Assembly: GCF_029892105.1 (NCBI RefSeq)
Contig: NZ_JARZAJ010000004.1
Coordinates: forward strand, 248,001-312,000
Direction: 5' to 3'
Source of the DNA: Kitasatospora sp. GP82
GTDB taxonomy: Bacteria > Actinomycetota > Actinomycetes > Streptomycetales > Streptomycetaceae
DNA: 64,000 nucleotides
The position numbers and the translations under genes are program-made. Below are positions 11,792 through 27,712 of the stretch, piece after piece. The notes below the pieces were generated by a model, which worked only from the letters and a program-made list of their open reading frames with translations, did not search any database and was not told where the DNA came from. Every line of letters begins with the position of its first letter. Within the stretch, counting starts at the first letter, position 1.

Positions 11792-12799
11792 TCAGCGGCC
11801 GTCCCACAGTGCACCGAGGTCGAGCAGCTCGTCCCGGTACTCGATCCGGCGCACCCAGTCCTCGGGCCAGGCCGACTCGCCGTGGTGGGCGCCGGCGAAG
11901 GCGCCGGTGAGGCAGGCGATGGAGTCGGAGTCGCCCGAGGAGTAGGCGGCCCGGCGGACTGCGGCGACCGGGTCGTCGGACAGGAGCAGGAAGCAGAGCA
12001 GGCTGGTGGCCAGGGCTTCCTCGGCGATCCAGCCCTCGCCCGTGATCTCGCAGGGGTCGGTCTCCAGCGAGGGCCGGGCGAGGGCGGCGTCCAGGCGGTC
12101 GAGGACGAAGAGGCAGTCGTCCCAGCCGCGTGCCGTGAAGGACTCCGCCGAGGGGTCCTGGGCATGGGCGGCGAGGTCCCCGAGCCAGTCGGCGTCGTAG
12201 CGGGTACGCCTGGCGTGCGCGTACTCCCGCAACAGCGAAGGGAGTTCGCGCGGCTCGGCGCCCTCGGTGAGCAGTCGTACGGCGTGCGCGGTGAGGTCGC
12301 TCGCCGCCAGCGCGGTGGGGTGGCCGTGGGTGAGCGCGGACTGCAACTGGGCGGCGCCGGAGCGCTGGGAGTCGCTCAGGCCGGGGATAAGTCCGAGCGG
12401 GGCGACCCGCATATTGGCGCCGCAGCCCTTGGAGCCCACCTCGCTGGCCTGCTGCCAGCGCAGGTCCGGCTTGCTGAGCCGCCAGCACGCCCGCAGGCAG
12501 GTCTGCCCGGGCGCCCGGTTGTTGTCCTCCGAGCGGTACCAGGCGACGAACTCGGCCCGTACGGGCGCCTCCAGGGAGTTCGGGGTGAGCGGGCCGCCCG
12601 CGAGGGCGGTCCGCAGTCCGCGGGCGAGGGCGAGCGTCATCTGGGTGTCGTCGGTCACCAACGCGGGCTCGGGCAGGGGAAGTTCGCGCCAGTCGGGGCA
12701 CCAGGCCGCGATGTGCTCGATCTCGTCGAACTCGGTGCGGTGGCCCAGGGCGTCGCCGATCGCCAGGCCCAGCAGTGCTCCGGTCGCGCTGCCCATCAT
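11792..12799 (-). CDS. ADP-ribosylglycohydrolase family protein
   Basis: ARH/DraG family proteins remove ADP-ribose from proteins or hydrolyse related ADP-ribose derivatives, using two Mg2+ ions. The 335-residue protein begins GSATGALLGLAIGDALG, has the ligand motif VTDDTQMTLAL near residue 47 and the second ligand cluster SGDSDSIACLTGAFAGAHHG near residue 285, so both metal sites look intact. It starts eight bases after the P450 stop, so the two are probably an operon. The substrate is not known. The frameshifted sirtuin 6 kb away is another NAD/ADP-ribose gene, but no direct link is shown. Confidence 0.88.
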   Translation of the reverse strand: MMGSATGALLGLAIGDALGHRTEFDEIEHIAAWCPDWRELPLPEPALVTDDTQMTLALARGLRTALAGGPLTPNSLEAPVRAEFVAWYRSEDNNRAPGQTCLRACWRLSKPDLRWQQASEVGSKGCGANMRVAPLGLIPGLSDSQRSGAAQLQSALTHGHPTALAASDLTAHAVRLLTEGAEPRELPSLLREYAHARRTRYDADWLGDLAAHAQDPSAESFTARGWDDCLFVLDRLDAALARPSLETDPCEITGEGWIAEEALATSLLCFLLLSDDPVAAVRRAAYSSGDSDSIACLTGAFAGAHHGESAWPEDWVRRIEYRDELLDLGALWDGR

Positions 12800-12807
12800 G
12801 TGCCCCC

Positions 12808-14016
12808 TCAGACCTCGACGATCAGCTTTTCCAGCCCCCGGATGACGTACCCGGGACGCCAGTTCGGCTCGCGGACCAGCCGCAGAGCGGGCGCCCGGCG
12901 CAGCAGCGCCCCGTACGACTCGGTGAGTTCCAGTCTGGCAAGCGGAGCGCCCAGACAGAAGTGAATTCCGGCGCCGAAGGTGATGTGCGGGTTGTCGCTG
13001 CGGCCCAGGTCAAGGCGGTCGGGGTCGGTGAAGCGGGCCGGGTCGCGGTTGGCGGAGCCGAAGAGCAGGGCGACCTCGGCCCCGCGCGGGACGGTGACCC
13101 CGGCGACCTCGATGTCCTCCAGCACCCAGCGCTCGAACATCTGCAGCGGGGTGTCGTAGCGCATCAGCTCCTCGACGGCGGTGGGCAGCAGCTCGTCCAC
13201 CGCGCCGCGCAGCCGGGCGAGTTCACCGGGGTTGCGGAAGAGGGCCCACCAGCCGTTGCCGGTGGTGTTGACGGTGGCCTCGTGGCCCGCGTTGAGCAGC
13301 AGGACGCAGGTGGAGACCATCTCCTGCTCCCGAAGCGCGTCCGAGCCGTCGGCGACCTGGACCAGCGCGCTGATCAGGTCGTCGCCGGGGTCGGCCCGCC
13401 GCTCGGCGATCAGCTTGCGCAGGTACTCGGAGAACTCGACGCTCGCCCGCACGGCCCGCTTCGCCACCTCCGCCGAGGGGTTGAGCTCGAACATGCCGGT
13501 GATGTCGGCCGACCACGGGCGCAGCAGCCCTCGGTCGGCCTCGGGCACGCCCAGCATCTCGGCGATCACCGCGACCGGCAGCGGTTCGGCGACGCGCGCG
13601 ATCAGGTCACCGCCGCCGTCCTCGACCAGCCGGCCGACCAGTTCGCCGGCCAGCCGGGCCACGGTGGGGCGCAGGGACTCGACCATGCGCGGGGTGAAGG
13701 CCTTGGAGACCAGTCGGCGGATCCGGGTGTGGTCGGGGGCCTCCAGGTCGAGCAGGCCGTGCTCGTTGAGGGTGTGGAAGGGCTCGTGGGCGGGGTCGGG
13801 CGCCGGGCGGCCGAACTCCTCGTGGGTGTAGCGGTGGCTGTAGGTACGGCCGAGGCGGCGGTCCCGCAGCAGCGCGCTGACGTCCTCGTACCGGGAGACC
13901 AGCCACTGGTCGCTGGGCCCGTAGTAGCTCACGGGCGCCTGCTCGCGCAGGGCCGTGTACGCCTCGTAGGGGTGCGCCACGAACTCGGCGGACCAGGGGT
14001 CGAACTGAGCAGACAT
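12808..14016 (-). CDS. Cytochrome P450
   Basis: This 402-residue soluble bacterial P450 probably catalyses NAD(P)H-dependent oxidation through a separate ferredoxin. The I-helix motif is LLNAGHEAT (Glu instead of the common Asp before Thr), the ExxR-type helix lies around VEELMRY, and the haem-binding loop FGAGIHFCLGAPLAR holds the proximal Cys near residue 350. AGGAG lies seven bases before the ATG at 14016. No ferredoxin or biosynthetic genes are adjacent, so the substrate cannot be guessed. It is most like the CYP107/CYP105-type Streptomyces enzymes in general layout, at low certainty. Confidence 0.92.
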   Translation of the reverse strand: MSAQFDPWSAEFVAHPYEAYTALREQAPVSYYGPSDQWLVSRYEDVSALLRDRRLGRTYSHRYTHEEFGRPAPDPAHEPFHTLNEHGLLDLEAPDHTRIRRLVSKAFTPRMVESLRPTVARLAGELVGRLVEDGGGDLIARVAEPLPVAVIAEMLGVPEADRGLLRPWSADITGMFELNPSAEVAKRAVRASVEFSEYLRKLIAERRADPGDDLISALVQVADGSDALREQEMVSTCVLLLNAGHEATVNTTGNGWWALFRNPGELARLRGAVDELLPTAVEELMRYDTPLQMFERWVLEDIEVAGVTVPRGAEVALLFGSANRDPARFTDPDRLDLGRSDNPHITFGAGIHFCLGAPLARLELTESYGALLRRAPALRLVREPNWRPGYVIRGLEKLIVEV

Positions 14017-14093
14017 CGATCACTCCTGCTGGTCGGGTGGCCATGCTAGTCGGACGCGTGCGGAACCGGGACGGGCAAGGTTGCACGCCTCTC

Positions 14094-14630
14094 CTACCGC
14101 CCGTGCGGCCCCTGCGGGAAGGGCCGGACCCCGCCGCACGGCGCGCGGCCGACCAGGTCCCCGGCAGCGGCGACGATGTTGTCGAGGATCCGCTGCCGGG
14201 ACATGGCGAAGCCCTCGTGCCAGTCGTCGAGTTCGCTGGCCCAGCGGACGAAGGGTTGCAGGGCCTGGGGGTGGCCGAGTTCGTTCGCGGCCTCCCGCCA
14301 GATCAGGTTGGCCCCGAGGGCGGGGTCGAGCACACCCTCGGCGATCTGACCGGCCCACCAGTGGGCCAGCTCCCAGCGGGCCCCGGCTCTGTCCCCGGGC
14401 AGCTGGGGCCGCAGCCCCAGCTCGTCGAGGACGCCGCCGAACAGTTCACGTGCCTCGGCGTTCTCGCTGCGCCCGAGTTCCGCCAGGAACCAGAGCGACG
14501 GGGTGTCGACTCCGGCGCGGAGCGCGTCCTCGGCCGCCTGGACCAGGCGATCGGCCGTAACCCACTGCCAGTCGACGATCCATTCGATCGCCAGCATGTG
14601 GATCCGGCCGATCGCCGCTTCTCCGGTCAT
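14094..14630 (-). CDS. Conserved protein of unknown function
   Basis: I do not recognise this 178-residue soluble protein. It is mostly helical and rich in Trp and Glu (IEWIVDWQWVTADRLVQ, SLWFLAELGRSENAEARELF, WELAHWWAGQIAEG). The ATG at 14630 was chosen because AGGTGAGAGAG precedes it; the frame continues upstream only as a shadow of the acetyltransferase gene. It follows the broken GNAT gene by 20 bases on the same strand, so the two were probably one transcript. Confidence 0.65.
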   Translation of the reverse strand: MTGEAAIGRIHMLAIEWIVDWQWVTADRLVQAAEDALRAGVDTPSLWFLAELGRSENAEARELFGGVLDELGLRPQLPGDRAGARWELAHWWAGQIAEGVLDPALGANLIWREAANELGHPQALQPFVRWASELDDWHEGFAMSRQRILDNIVAAAGDLVGRAPCGGVRPFPQGPHGR

Positions 14631-14650
14631 CTCTCTCACCTGGTCAGGAC

Positions 14651-15096
14651 TCAGCGCGCGGAGAGCACCAGTCGGCGGGCGAAGTTGCGGTAGCCGGCCC
14701 GTTCGAAGGCCGCCGCCATCGGCAGGTTCGTCAGATCGGTGTCGGCGCGGACGGTCTCGGCGCCGAGCTCGACGGCGAGGAGGCGGGTGTTCTCGGCGAG
14801 TATCCCATCCACGTAGCCCCGGCCACGGTGTCCGGGCAGCACCCCGAGGTAGCCGACCACGGGGAAGGCGGGATTGCGCGAGGGGAAGCCGAAGCCGACC
14901 ACCTTTCCGTCCGCCGTCTCGGCGATCCGCCACCAGGAGCGCTCTCCTCGGCGATCCACGTCCACTCGGGGCGGTACTCACGGTCGGCGAGCTTCAACCG
15001 GTACGCGTCGGCCGTCATCATGTCGGCGGCCGGGTCGGCGACCAGGAGCGGGAGAAAGCGGTCGAGATCGGACTCGACGGTGGAACGGAAAATCAC
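14651..15096 (-). pseudogene. GNAT family N-acetyltransferase, frameshifted
   Basis: The first 50 residues (MIFRSTVESDLDRFLPLL to EYRPEWTWIAEE) lie in one frame. The acetyl-CoA binding core (VVGYLGVLPGHRGRGYVDG, with the RGRGY pyrophosphate loop) and the C-terminus (AAFERAGYRNFARRLV) lie in the next. The break is at about 14940-14948. Inserting one G there would restore a continuous protein of about 148 residues. It is either a recent inactivation or a one-base sequence error. The substrate is unknown. Confidence 0.75.
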
Positions 15097-15179
15097 GGTG
15101 CCTCCAGGGCGGCAACCCCTTTCCGCCCGGGCCGACCGCGGCGGTCGCGCAGTGCATCAGGAGCGTGGCCGGACACGGC

Positions 15180-15860
15180 CTACACCTCGCCGGCGACCAC
15201 CGCGCCCGCCTCGTACGCGAAGACCACCGCGTGCACCCGGTCTCGCAGTTGGAGCTTGCTCAGCACATTGCTGACATGGGTCTTCACGGTGTGCTCGCTG
15301 ACCACCAGTTCGGCCGCGATCTCGGCGTTGGAGAGGCCACGGGCGAGCAGGCGCAGGGTCTCCTGCTCGCGGATGGTCAGCTGGTCGAGCAGCCTGGAGG
15401 GCGCCCGCACCACGGCGGCCGGCCCCGAGGGCTTGCGCGCGGCGAACTCGGCGATCAGACGGCGTGTCACCGACGGCGCCAGCAGGGCCTCGCCGGAGGC
15501 GACCATCCGGACGCCGTGCGCGAGGTCGTCCCGGCGCACGTCCTTGAGCAGGAAACCGCTGGCCCCGGCGTAGAGGGCGTCGTAGACGTAGTCGTCGATG
15601 TCGAAGGTGGTCAGCATGATCACCTTGGTGCCCGGGAACTCGGCGTAGACCCGGCGGGCGGCCTCCAGGCCGTCCATCACGGGCATCCGGACGTCCAGCA
15701 GCAGCACGTCGGGGCGGTGCTCCCGGACCGCCTCGATGGCCTGCGCGCCGTCCGCCGCCTCGGCGACCACCTCGATGTCCGGCTGGGCGTCCAGGATCAT
15801 GCCGAACCCCGCCCGCACCAGCTCCTGGTCGTCGGCGACCACCACTCGAATCGCGTTCAC
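15180..15860 (-). CDS. NarL/LuxR-type response regulator
   Basis: This 226-residue regulator has an N-terminal receiver with the acidic pair ADDQ, the phospho-acceptor Asp in LLLDVRMPVMDG, the Thr in MLTTFD and the Lys in FLLKD. A C-terminal LuxR helix-turn-helix follows (LTIREQETLRLLARGLSNAEIAAEL, then SEHTVKTHVSNVL). The GTG at 15860 has GGGAG five bases upstream; the ATG four codons earlier is too close to any ribosome site. It follows its kinase gene by 44 bases and is its evident partner. Confidence 0.92.
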   Translation of the reverse strand: MNAIRVVVADDQELVRAGFGMILDAQPDIEVVAEAADGAQAIEAVREHRPDVLLLDVRMPVMDGLEAARRVYAEFPGTKVIMLTTFDIDDYVYDALYAGASGFLLKDVRRDDLAHGVRMVASGEALLAPSVTRRLIAEFAARKPSGPAAVVRAPSRLLDQLTIREQETLRLLARGLSNAEIAAELVVSEHTVKTHVSNVLSKLQLRDRVHAVVFAYEAGAVVAGEV

Positions 15861-15904
15861 CGCAGCTCCCATCCCTCTCGACGGCCCTCGCCGTACGGCC
15901 GGTC

Positions 15905-17167
15905 TTACAGTACGGCTGCGCTCAGCGGCAGCTGCGCGGTGACCAGGAACCCCTGGCCCTGCGGCCCCGGACCGGCCGTCGCCCTGCCCCCGCAGGCCGC
16001 GGCGCGTTCGCGGATACCGACCAGGCCCCGCCCGCCCGACCAGCCGTCCACCGGCCGCCCGTTCGGCCCGCCCTTTGCAACCGCCGCAGCCGTCGCACCC
16101 GTCACGCCTGCCGCACCCGCACCCGCACCCGCCGCGCCGCGCCCGTTGTCGGAGACCACGATCTCCAGCGTCCGGGCGAGCCGGGCGACCCGGATCGCGG
16201 CGCAGTCCGCGCCGGAGTGCTTGACGATATTGGTCAGCGCCTCCTGGACGATCCGGTAGGCCGCCGCCTCGACGTCGGCCGGCATCGCGCGGTCCAGCTC
16301 GGTCAGCTCCAGCTCCACCCGGACACCCGCCTGACGCACCCGCTCGACCACGGCGGGAAGCTCGGTCAGCCGGGGCTGCGGGGCGAGTTCGGGGCTCGCG
16401 CCCTCCTCCTTGAGCACACCGAGCACCCGGCGCAGCTGCACCATCGCGTCACGGCCGGAGTCGGCGATGGTGTCGAAGGCCCGGATCGCCCGGTCCGGAT
16501 CCTTGTGCACCACCAGCGGGCCCGCCTCGGCCTGAATGACCATCAGCGAGACCGCGTGCGCCAGGATGTCGTGCATCTCACGGGCGATCCGACTGCGCTC
16601 CTCGGCCACCGCCCGGGCCGCCTCGCTGGCGGCCTGCAGACCCAGCTGATGCGCCCGCTCGGCCTCCGTCCTGGCCAGCCTGCGCCAGTCGCGCACCAGC
16701 GCGCCGAAGGTGAAGCTGCCGACCGTCATGAGCAGGCTGAACAGCATGCCGTTCGGCGAGTGGGTGCCGAGGATGTTGGCGACCACGGTGATGACCAGCA
16801 GCGGCCAGCGCTGCCAGTCCCGGCCCCGGTCGGCGAGGGTGTACATCGCGAGCACGGCGGAGAGCGAGACCTGCGGCTGCGCCGAGTGCGCGGCATACGA
16901 CAGCGCCAGCGCCGGCAGCCCCGTGAGCAGGAACACGGTGCCCGGGAGGCGGCGCCGCCAGGGCAGCCCGAAGGCGCTGGAGACGGCCAGCAGATAGATC
17001 CACCAGCCCCAGCCCGCGTTGTCGAAGAACACCGCCCAGGCCGAGATGAGCGCCGAGAACACCGTCAGCCCGATGTCCACCACGTACGGGTTGACCCTGC
17101 CTACGCGAGCCTGCCAGCGCTGCCCCAGCGCCATGATCCGCGCCTGTGCGCGCGTTATCCGCTCCAC
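15905..17167 (-). CDS. Sensor histidine kinase (HisKA_3 type)
   Basis: This 420-residue membrane kinase has five or six N-terminal helices (residues 20-140) and a short linker. The dimerisation/phospho-acceptor helix RSRIAREMHDILAHAVSLM holds the His, and the HATPase domain has EALTNIVKHSG (N box), VSDNGRG and GRGLVGIRERA. The ATPase lid region carries an unusual Ala/Gly/Thr-rich insert (about residues 355-390). The GTG at 17167 has GGAGGGG just upstream. It lies 106 bases after the DUF4097 lipoprotein and directly before the response regulator. The signal is unknown, but a cell-envelope cue is likely from its membrane fold. Confidence 0.9.
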   Translation of the reverse strand: MERITRAQARIMALGQRWQARVGRVNPYVVDIGLTVFSALISAWAVFFDNAGWGWWIYLLAVSSAFGLPWRRRLPGTVFLLTGLPALALSYAAHSAQPQVSLSAVLAMYTLADRGRDWQRWPLLVITVVANILGTHSPNGMLFSLLMTVGSFTFGALVRDWRRLARTEAERAHQLGLQAASEAARAVAEERSRIAREMHDILAHAVSLMVIQAEAGPLVVHKDPDRAIRAFDTIADSGRDAMVQLRRVLGVLKEEGASPELAPQPRLTELPAVVERVRQAGVRVELELTELDRAMPADVEAAAYRIVQEALTNIVKHSGADCAAIRVARLARTLEIVVSDNGRGAAGAGAGAAGVTGATAAAVAKGGPNGRPVDGWSGGRGLVGIRERAAACGGRATAGPGPQGQGFLVTAQLPLSAAVL

Positions 17168-17273
17168 GTCCGCCCCTCCCCCGCCGTGCTCCGGGGGATG
17201 ATCCTGCCGTACCAGGCGGACCAGCGCCGCACCGACCGGCGCAGGAAGCCGGCCACCACCCCCGAAGGGGTGC

Positions 17274-17957
17274 TCAGGCATTGGCGACCGTCACATTCCC
17301 GGTGCTGGTGCTGGCGGTGATGGTGCGCCTGGCGCCGGGCTGCTGACTGACCGCCACGTTCACACTGCCGGTGTCCGCCCTCGCGGCGACGGTGTACGGA
17401 TCTCCGGCGGGCACCTTCACCCGGACGCTGCCGGTGTCCGTGGTGGCCTTGACCGTCTCGGGCTGGGTCTCGAAGGAGGCCGTGACACCACCGGTGCTCG
17501 TCCTGAGGTCGACGCTGGCGGCACTCAGCCGGGTGGCCTCGATGCTGCCGGTGTCGCTGCGGGCCTCGATCTGCCCGCTCAGGCCGGTGAGCCGGACAGC
17601 ACCGGTGTCGTCGCTGACCCGCACCACCGTGCCGGCCGGGACCTCCACCTCGTACCCGACGCCGCAGTTGCCGTCGGGGCACTTGTAGCTGAGGGTGAGC
17701 GTGCCGCCGGCGGTGCTGTGGACGGCGGCGGGCGGCTTGGAGCGGTACGTCTGATGCTCGACCACCTGGACACCGCTGCCGCCGCCCGTCACCCGGATGT
17801 CTCCGGTGCTGCCCTCGATCACCAGCGTCTGCACGGGATCCGAGATGCCGTAACTGACGCTCTTCGTCTTGTCGTCGTCCGGGAAGCAGCCGGACATGCC
17901 GCCCACGACGACGACGGTGATGGCGGTGTATGTCAGCAGACGGACCTTGTAGTTCAC
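17274..17957 (-). CDS. DUF4097 family beta-strand repeat lipoprotein
   Basis: This 227-residue protein has a short signal peptide ending in the lipobox-like GMSGC near residue 20, so it is probably lipid-anchored outside the membrane. The rest is a ladder of short strands with the repeated theme D/S-T-G-S/N-V (STGDIRV, DTGAVRL, DTGSIEA, STGGVTA, DTGSVRV, DTGSVNV, STGNVTV), typical of DUF4097. The GTG at 17957 has GAGGGGAA upstream. Similar folds occur in LiaF-like proteins that modulate kinase/regulator pairs, and this gene precedes such a pair on the same strand. That functional link is inference. Confidence 0.82.
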   Translation of the reverse strand: MNYKVRLLTYTAITVVVVGGMSGCFPDDDKTKSVSYGISDPVQTLVIEGSTGDIRVTGGGSGVQVVEHQTYRSKPPAAVHSTAGGTLTLSYKCPDGNCGVGYEVEVPAGTVVRVSDDTGAVRLTGLSGQIEARSDTGSIEATRLSAASVDLRTSTGGVTASFETQPETVKATTDTGSVRVKVPAGDPYTVAARADTGSVNVAVSQQPGARRTITASTSTGNVTVANA

Positions 17958-18113
17958 GGCAGTTCCCCTCGATCGGCGGCCGGGTGTCCACTGCGACCGG
18001 CACGCCATCAGACTGCCCGTCGGCCACCGCGCTCCGGATCCCCCTCCAGAGCGGTTTATCCGTCTCCCCCCTGCGGGGGAGAGCCCCCCGGCTCAGGGTC
18101 TCCCCCGCAGGGT

Positions 18114-18874
18114 TCACTCCCCGACGAGCCCGCCCGCGACGATCCGCCGCACCAACGCGGGCAGCGCGAGCGAGATCGCCTCGCGGATCACCTCGTACGC
18201 CGCCGGATCGTACGGCGTCGGCTCGGCGTTCACGATCACCAGCCGGGCGCCTCCGTCCAGTGCCGTCTGCGGCAGCGCCGCCACCGGATACACCTGCAGC
18301 AGCGTGCCGACCGCCACGAAGAGATCGCACGCCTTGGCAATCGCCTCCGCCCGGCCCAGCACCACCGGGTCCAGTGCCTCACCGAACATCACCGTGCGCG
18401 GCTTGAGCACTCCCCCGCACTCCTGACACGCCGGGTCTGACACGCCGGGTCCGGCCCCCCGCCGCCACACGCTCCAGCGCCTGTGCCATCCCACTGCGCA
18501 CCCGGCAACGGACGACTGCACCTGCTGCGCCGTCCCGTGCAGCTCCAGCACCTTCCGCTCGGGCAGCCCCGAACGCTGGTGCAGCCCGTCCACGTTCTGC
18601 GTCAGCACCCGCACCGGCAGCCCGCTGCGCTCCGGCTCCACCAGCGCCAGATGCCCGGCATTCGGCTCCGCCCCTGCCGCCCCGGCGCCTTGGCGCATCA
18701 GCCACGAACGGCGCCGCACCTCGGGATCGGCCAGATACGGCCCGATCGTCACAACTCCTGCGCCTTGGGATCCCGCTGCCACAACCCCTGCGGCCCCCGG
18801 TAGTCCGGAATCCCCGAACCGGTCGAAATCCCGGCCCCGGTCAGCACGGCAATCAGCGGACGCTTCGCACTCAT
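18114..18874 (-). pseudogene. Sirtuin (NAD-dependent deacylase), multiply frameshifted
   Basis: The N-terminal NAD motif GAGISTGSGIPDYRG is in one frame and the rest (TQNVDGLHQRSG with the catalytic His in VLELHGT, then DPACQECGG) is in another. Adding one G near 18749-18752 joins them. The zinc loop is also damaged: the first CxxC pair is absent in the current frame but would return as CVRC with one G added near 18515. Two exact 14-bp copies (18424-18451) follow it, just before the second CxxC. As it stands no intact sirtuin is made. Either the gene is decaying or this stretch carries sequence errors. Confidence 0.8.
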
Positions 18875-18969
18875 GCCCGGACCGTACGGGCCGCCGCCTG
18901 CGTACGGTCTCGATGCCATCCTCAAGGGCGAGGCGCTGGCCGCACCGGCCCGAGGAACGGGCAACGCAG

Positions 18970-19019
18970 AACGCCGCAGGGCGGCCACCCCGTGATCGGG
19001 GTGGCCGCCCTGCGGCGTT
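18970..19019. terminator. Terminator after rpoC
   Basis: A perfect 22-bp stem (18970-18991 with 18998-19019) with a six-base loop begins 14 bases past the rpoC stop. It is strongly GC-rich without a U tract, as is common in Streptomyces. It closes the rplJL-rpoBC transcript and separates it from the accessory interval. Confidence 0.85.
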
Positions 19020-19032
19020 GCGAGCCGAACTG

Positions 19033-22926
<3,894 letters not shown>

Positions 22927-22987
22927 TGGTCGTCAAGCCCTCTTTCGTAAGTCGAGAGTTATCTGTGGTCTGAGGGGGCCTGGGGGC

Positions 22988-23017
22988 GGGCCGGCCTGGG
23001 CTCAACCAGGCCGGCCC
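22988..23017 (-). other. rpoB-rpoC intergenic hairpin
   Basis: A perfect 12-bp stem (22988-22999 with 23006-23017) and a six-base loop lie just after the rpoB stop. No U tract follows, and rpoC lacks an obvious promoter, so this is more likely an RNA processing or stability element than a terminator. Confidence 0.5.
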
Positions 23018-23025
23018 AACCTCCG

Positions 23026-26502
<3,477 letters not shown>

Positions 26503-26710
26503 GAGGGGGGTCCTTCCGAGGGCTCGGAGCTCACTACGCGCGTACCAGCCGGGCCTGCAAAGGCTTGGAGCCACCTCCGGCGCCGAGGGTCTCAGCCGGG
26601 AGCAAGTCCCAGGTCAGAGCCGCTTTGCGGAGGCGGTGCCAGACCCCTTCAGGGCAACGCAGACTCCGGGCGACGAGTCACGGAGCAGCTAACAGGCAGC
26701 GCAAAGGGAC

Positions 26711-26739
26711 AGTGTAGCCAAAAGGCACACTGTTGACAA
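26711..26739 (-). promoter_or_regulatory. Predicted rpoB promoter
   Basis: On minus, TTGTCA (26734-26739) and TACACT (26711-26716) are 17 bases apart; the start would be near 26704, giving a leader of about 200 bases. A 7-bp inverted repeat GATTCGG-AGA-CCGAATC (26745-26761) sits immediately upstream of the -35 and could be an operator. Confidence 0.55.
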
Positions 26740-26761
26740 GCCCTGATTCGGAGACCGAATC

Positions 26762-27175
26762 GGACGCTCCCTCCGGTAGCCATCCAGCCGGCCCGACCCC
26801 CGCCGGGGGACCGTGCCGCAGGACGGCGCCTGCCTCGCACAACCTTGGCCCGGACTACGCCGGGCCACCGCACCTCACATGCAGTCACTTCCCGTCGGGG
26901 CCACTGAATATGCATCCGGGGCCGCTCCGACTTGGAACGTGAACTCCACGCTGGGCGCGCGCCTTGAGAATCGCGCGCCCGGTGCCGTTCGTCAAGGCCC
27001 ACACCAGAGCGTGGACCTCGGTCTGCTCATCGTTCGACGCCCCCAGGGCGTTACAGAACCCGTGGTGGGAGCCGTCTGCGATGACAGCGATCACCATACC
27101 CGCCCCCACCGACAGTGGCCGAGCGCACAGCCGATCGACCACTATCCCGTCAGGTGACCGGCGGGTACGGAAACA
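26762..27175. other. Non-coding gap between rplL and the rpoB promoter
   Basis: No gene is supported here. Short open frames lack homology and ribosome sites. On minus there is a 9-bp stem (GGGCGCGCG at 26953-26961 with CGCGCGCCC at 26972-26980). A weak second promoter-like pair overlaps it: TTGACG at 26990-26995 and GATTCT at 26967-26972, with a 17-base spacer. Either could modulate rpoBC transcription relative to rplJL; both are tentative. Confidence 0.35.
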
Positions 27176-27213
27176 GGCCGGGCCGACCACCCGCAAGGGT
27201 GATCGGCCCGGCC
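27176..27213 (-). terminator. Terminator or attenuator after rplL
   Basis: A 17-bp stem with one mismatch (27176-27192 with 27197-27213) and a four-base loop begins about 28 bases after the rplL stop. In bacteria this position usually attenuates transcription so that rpoBC is made less than L7/L12. Confidence 0.75.
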
Positions 27214-27241
27214 CGTGAGCCCCCTCAGAGGGGGCGAGAAG

Positions 27242-27625
27242 TCACTTGACGGTGACCTTGGCGCCAGCGGCCTCGAGGGCAGCCTTGGCCTTCTCGGCAA
27301 CGTCCTTGGCAACCTTCTCCAGGACCTTCGCACCGGCGGTGTCAACGAGGTCCTTGGCCTCCTTCAGGCCGAGGGAGGTCAGGGTGCGCACCTCCTTGAT
27401 GACCTGGATCTTCTTGTCGCCGGCGCCATCGAGGATGACGTCGAACTCGTCCTGCTCCTCAACGGCCTCGACGGCGGCGGCAGCGCCACCGGCGGCGGCA
27501 ACGGCGACCGGAGCGGCAGCCTTGACGTCGAACTTCTCCTCGAACGCCTTGACGAACTCGGAGAGCTCGATCAGGGTCAGGGTCTCGAACTGCGCGAGCA
27601 GCTCGTCCTGGGTCAGCTTCGCCAT
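27242..27625 (-). CDS. rplL: 50S ribosomal protein L7/L12
   Basis: L7/L12 forms the ribosomal stalk that recruits the translational GTPases. The 127-residue protein has the helical dimerisation N-terminus ([18 protein letters not shown]), an Ala-rich hinge near residues 36-52, and the C-terminal domain with [24 protein letters not shown]. It follows rplJ by 87 bases in the same operon. Length is typical. Confidence 0.97.
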   Translation of the reverse strand: MAKLTQDELLAQFETLTLIELSEFVKAFEEKFDVKAAAPVAVAAAGGAAAAVEAVEEQDEFDVILDGAGDKKIQVIKEVRTLTSLGLKEAKDLVDTAGAKVLEKVAKDVAEKAKAALEAAGAKVTVK

Positions 27626-27712
27626 GATGGCGTCCTTCCACTAAATCGGCAGGTGCCGGATGTATTGGTTGGCGGGCGTACGGGCCCGCAGCGAGGCAGC
27701 AGCCTTCGCGGA

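Noticed and set aside
12808..14016. P450 considered as part of a natural product cluster
   Set aside because: Neighbours are an ADP-ribosylglycohydrolase and unknown genes; no core biosynthetic, transport or tailoring set is near.
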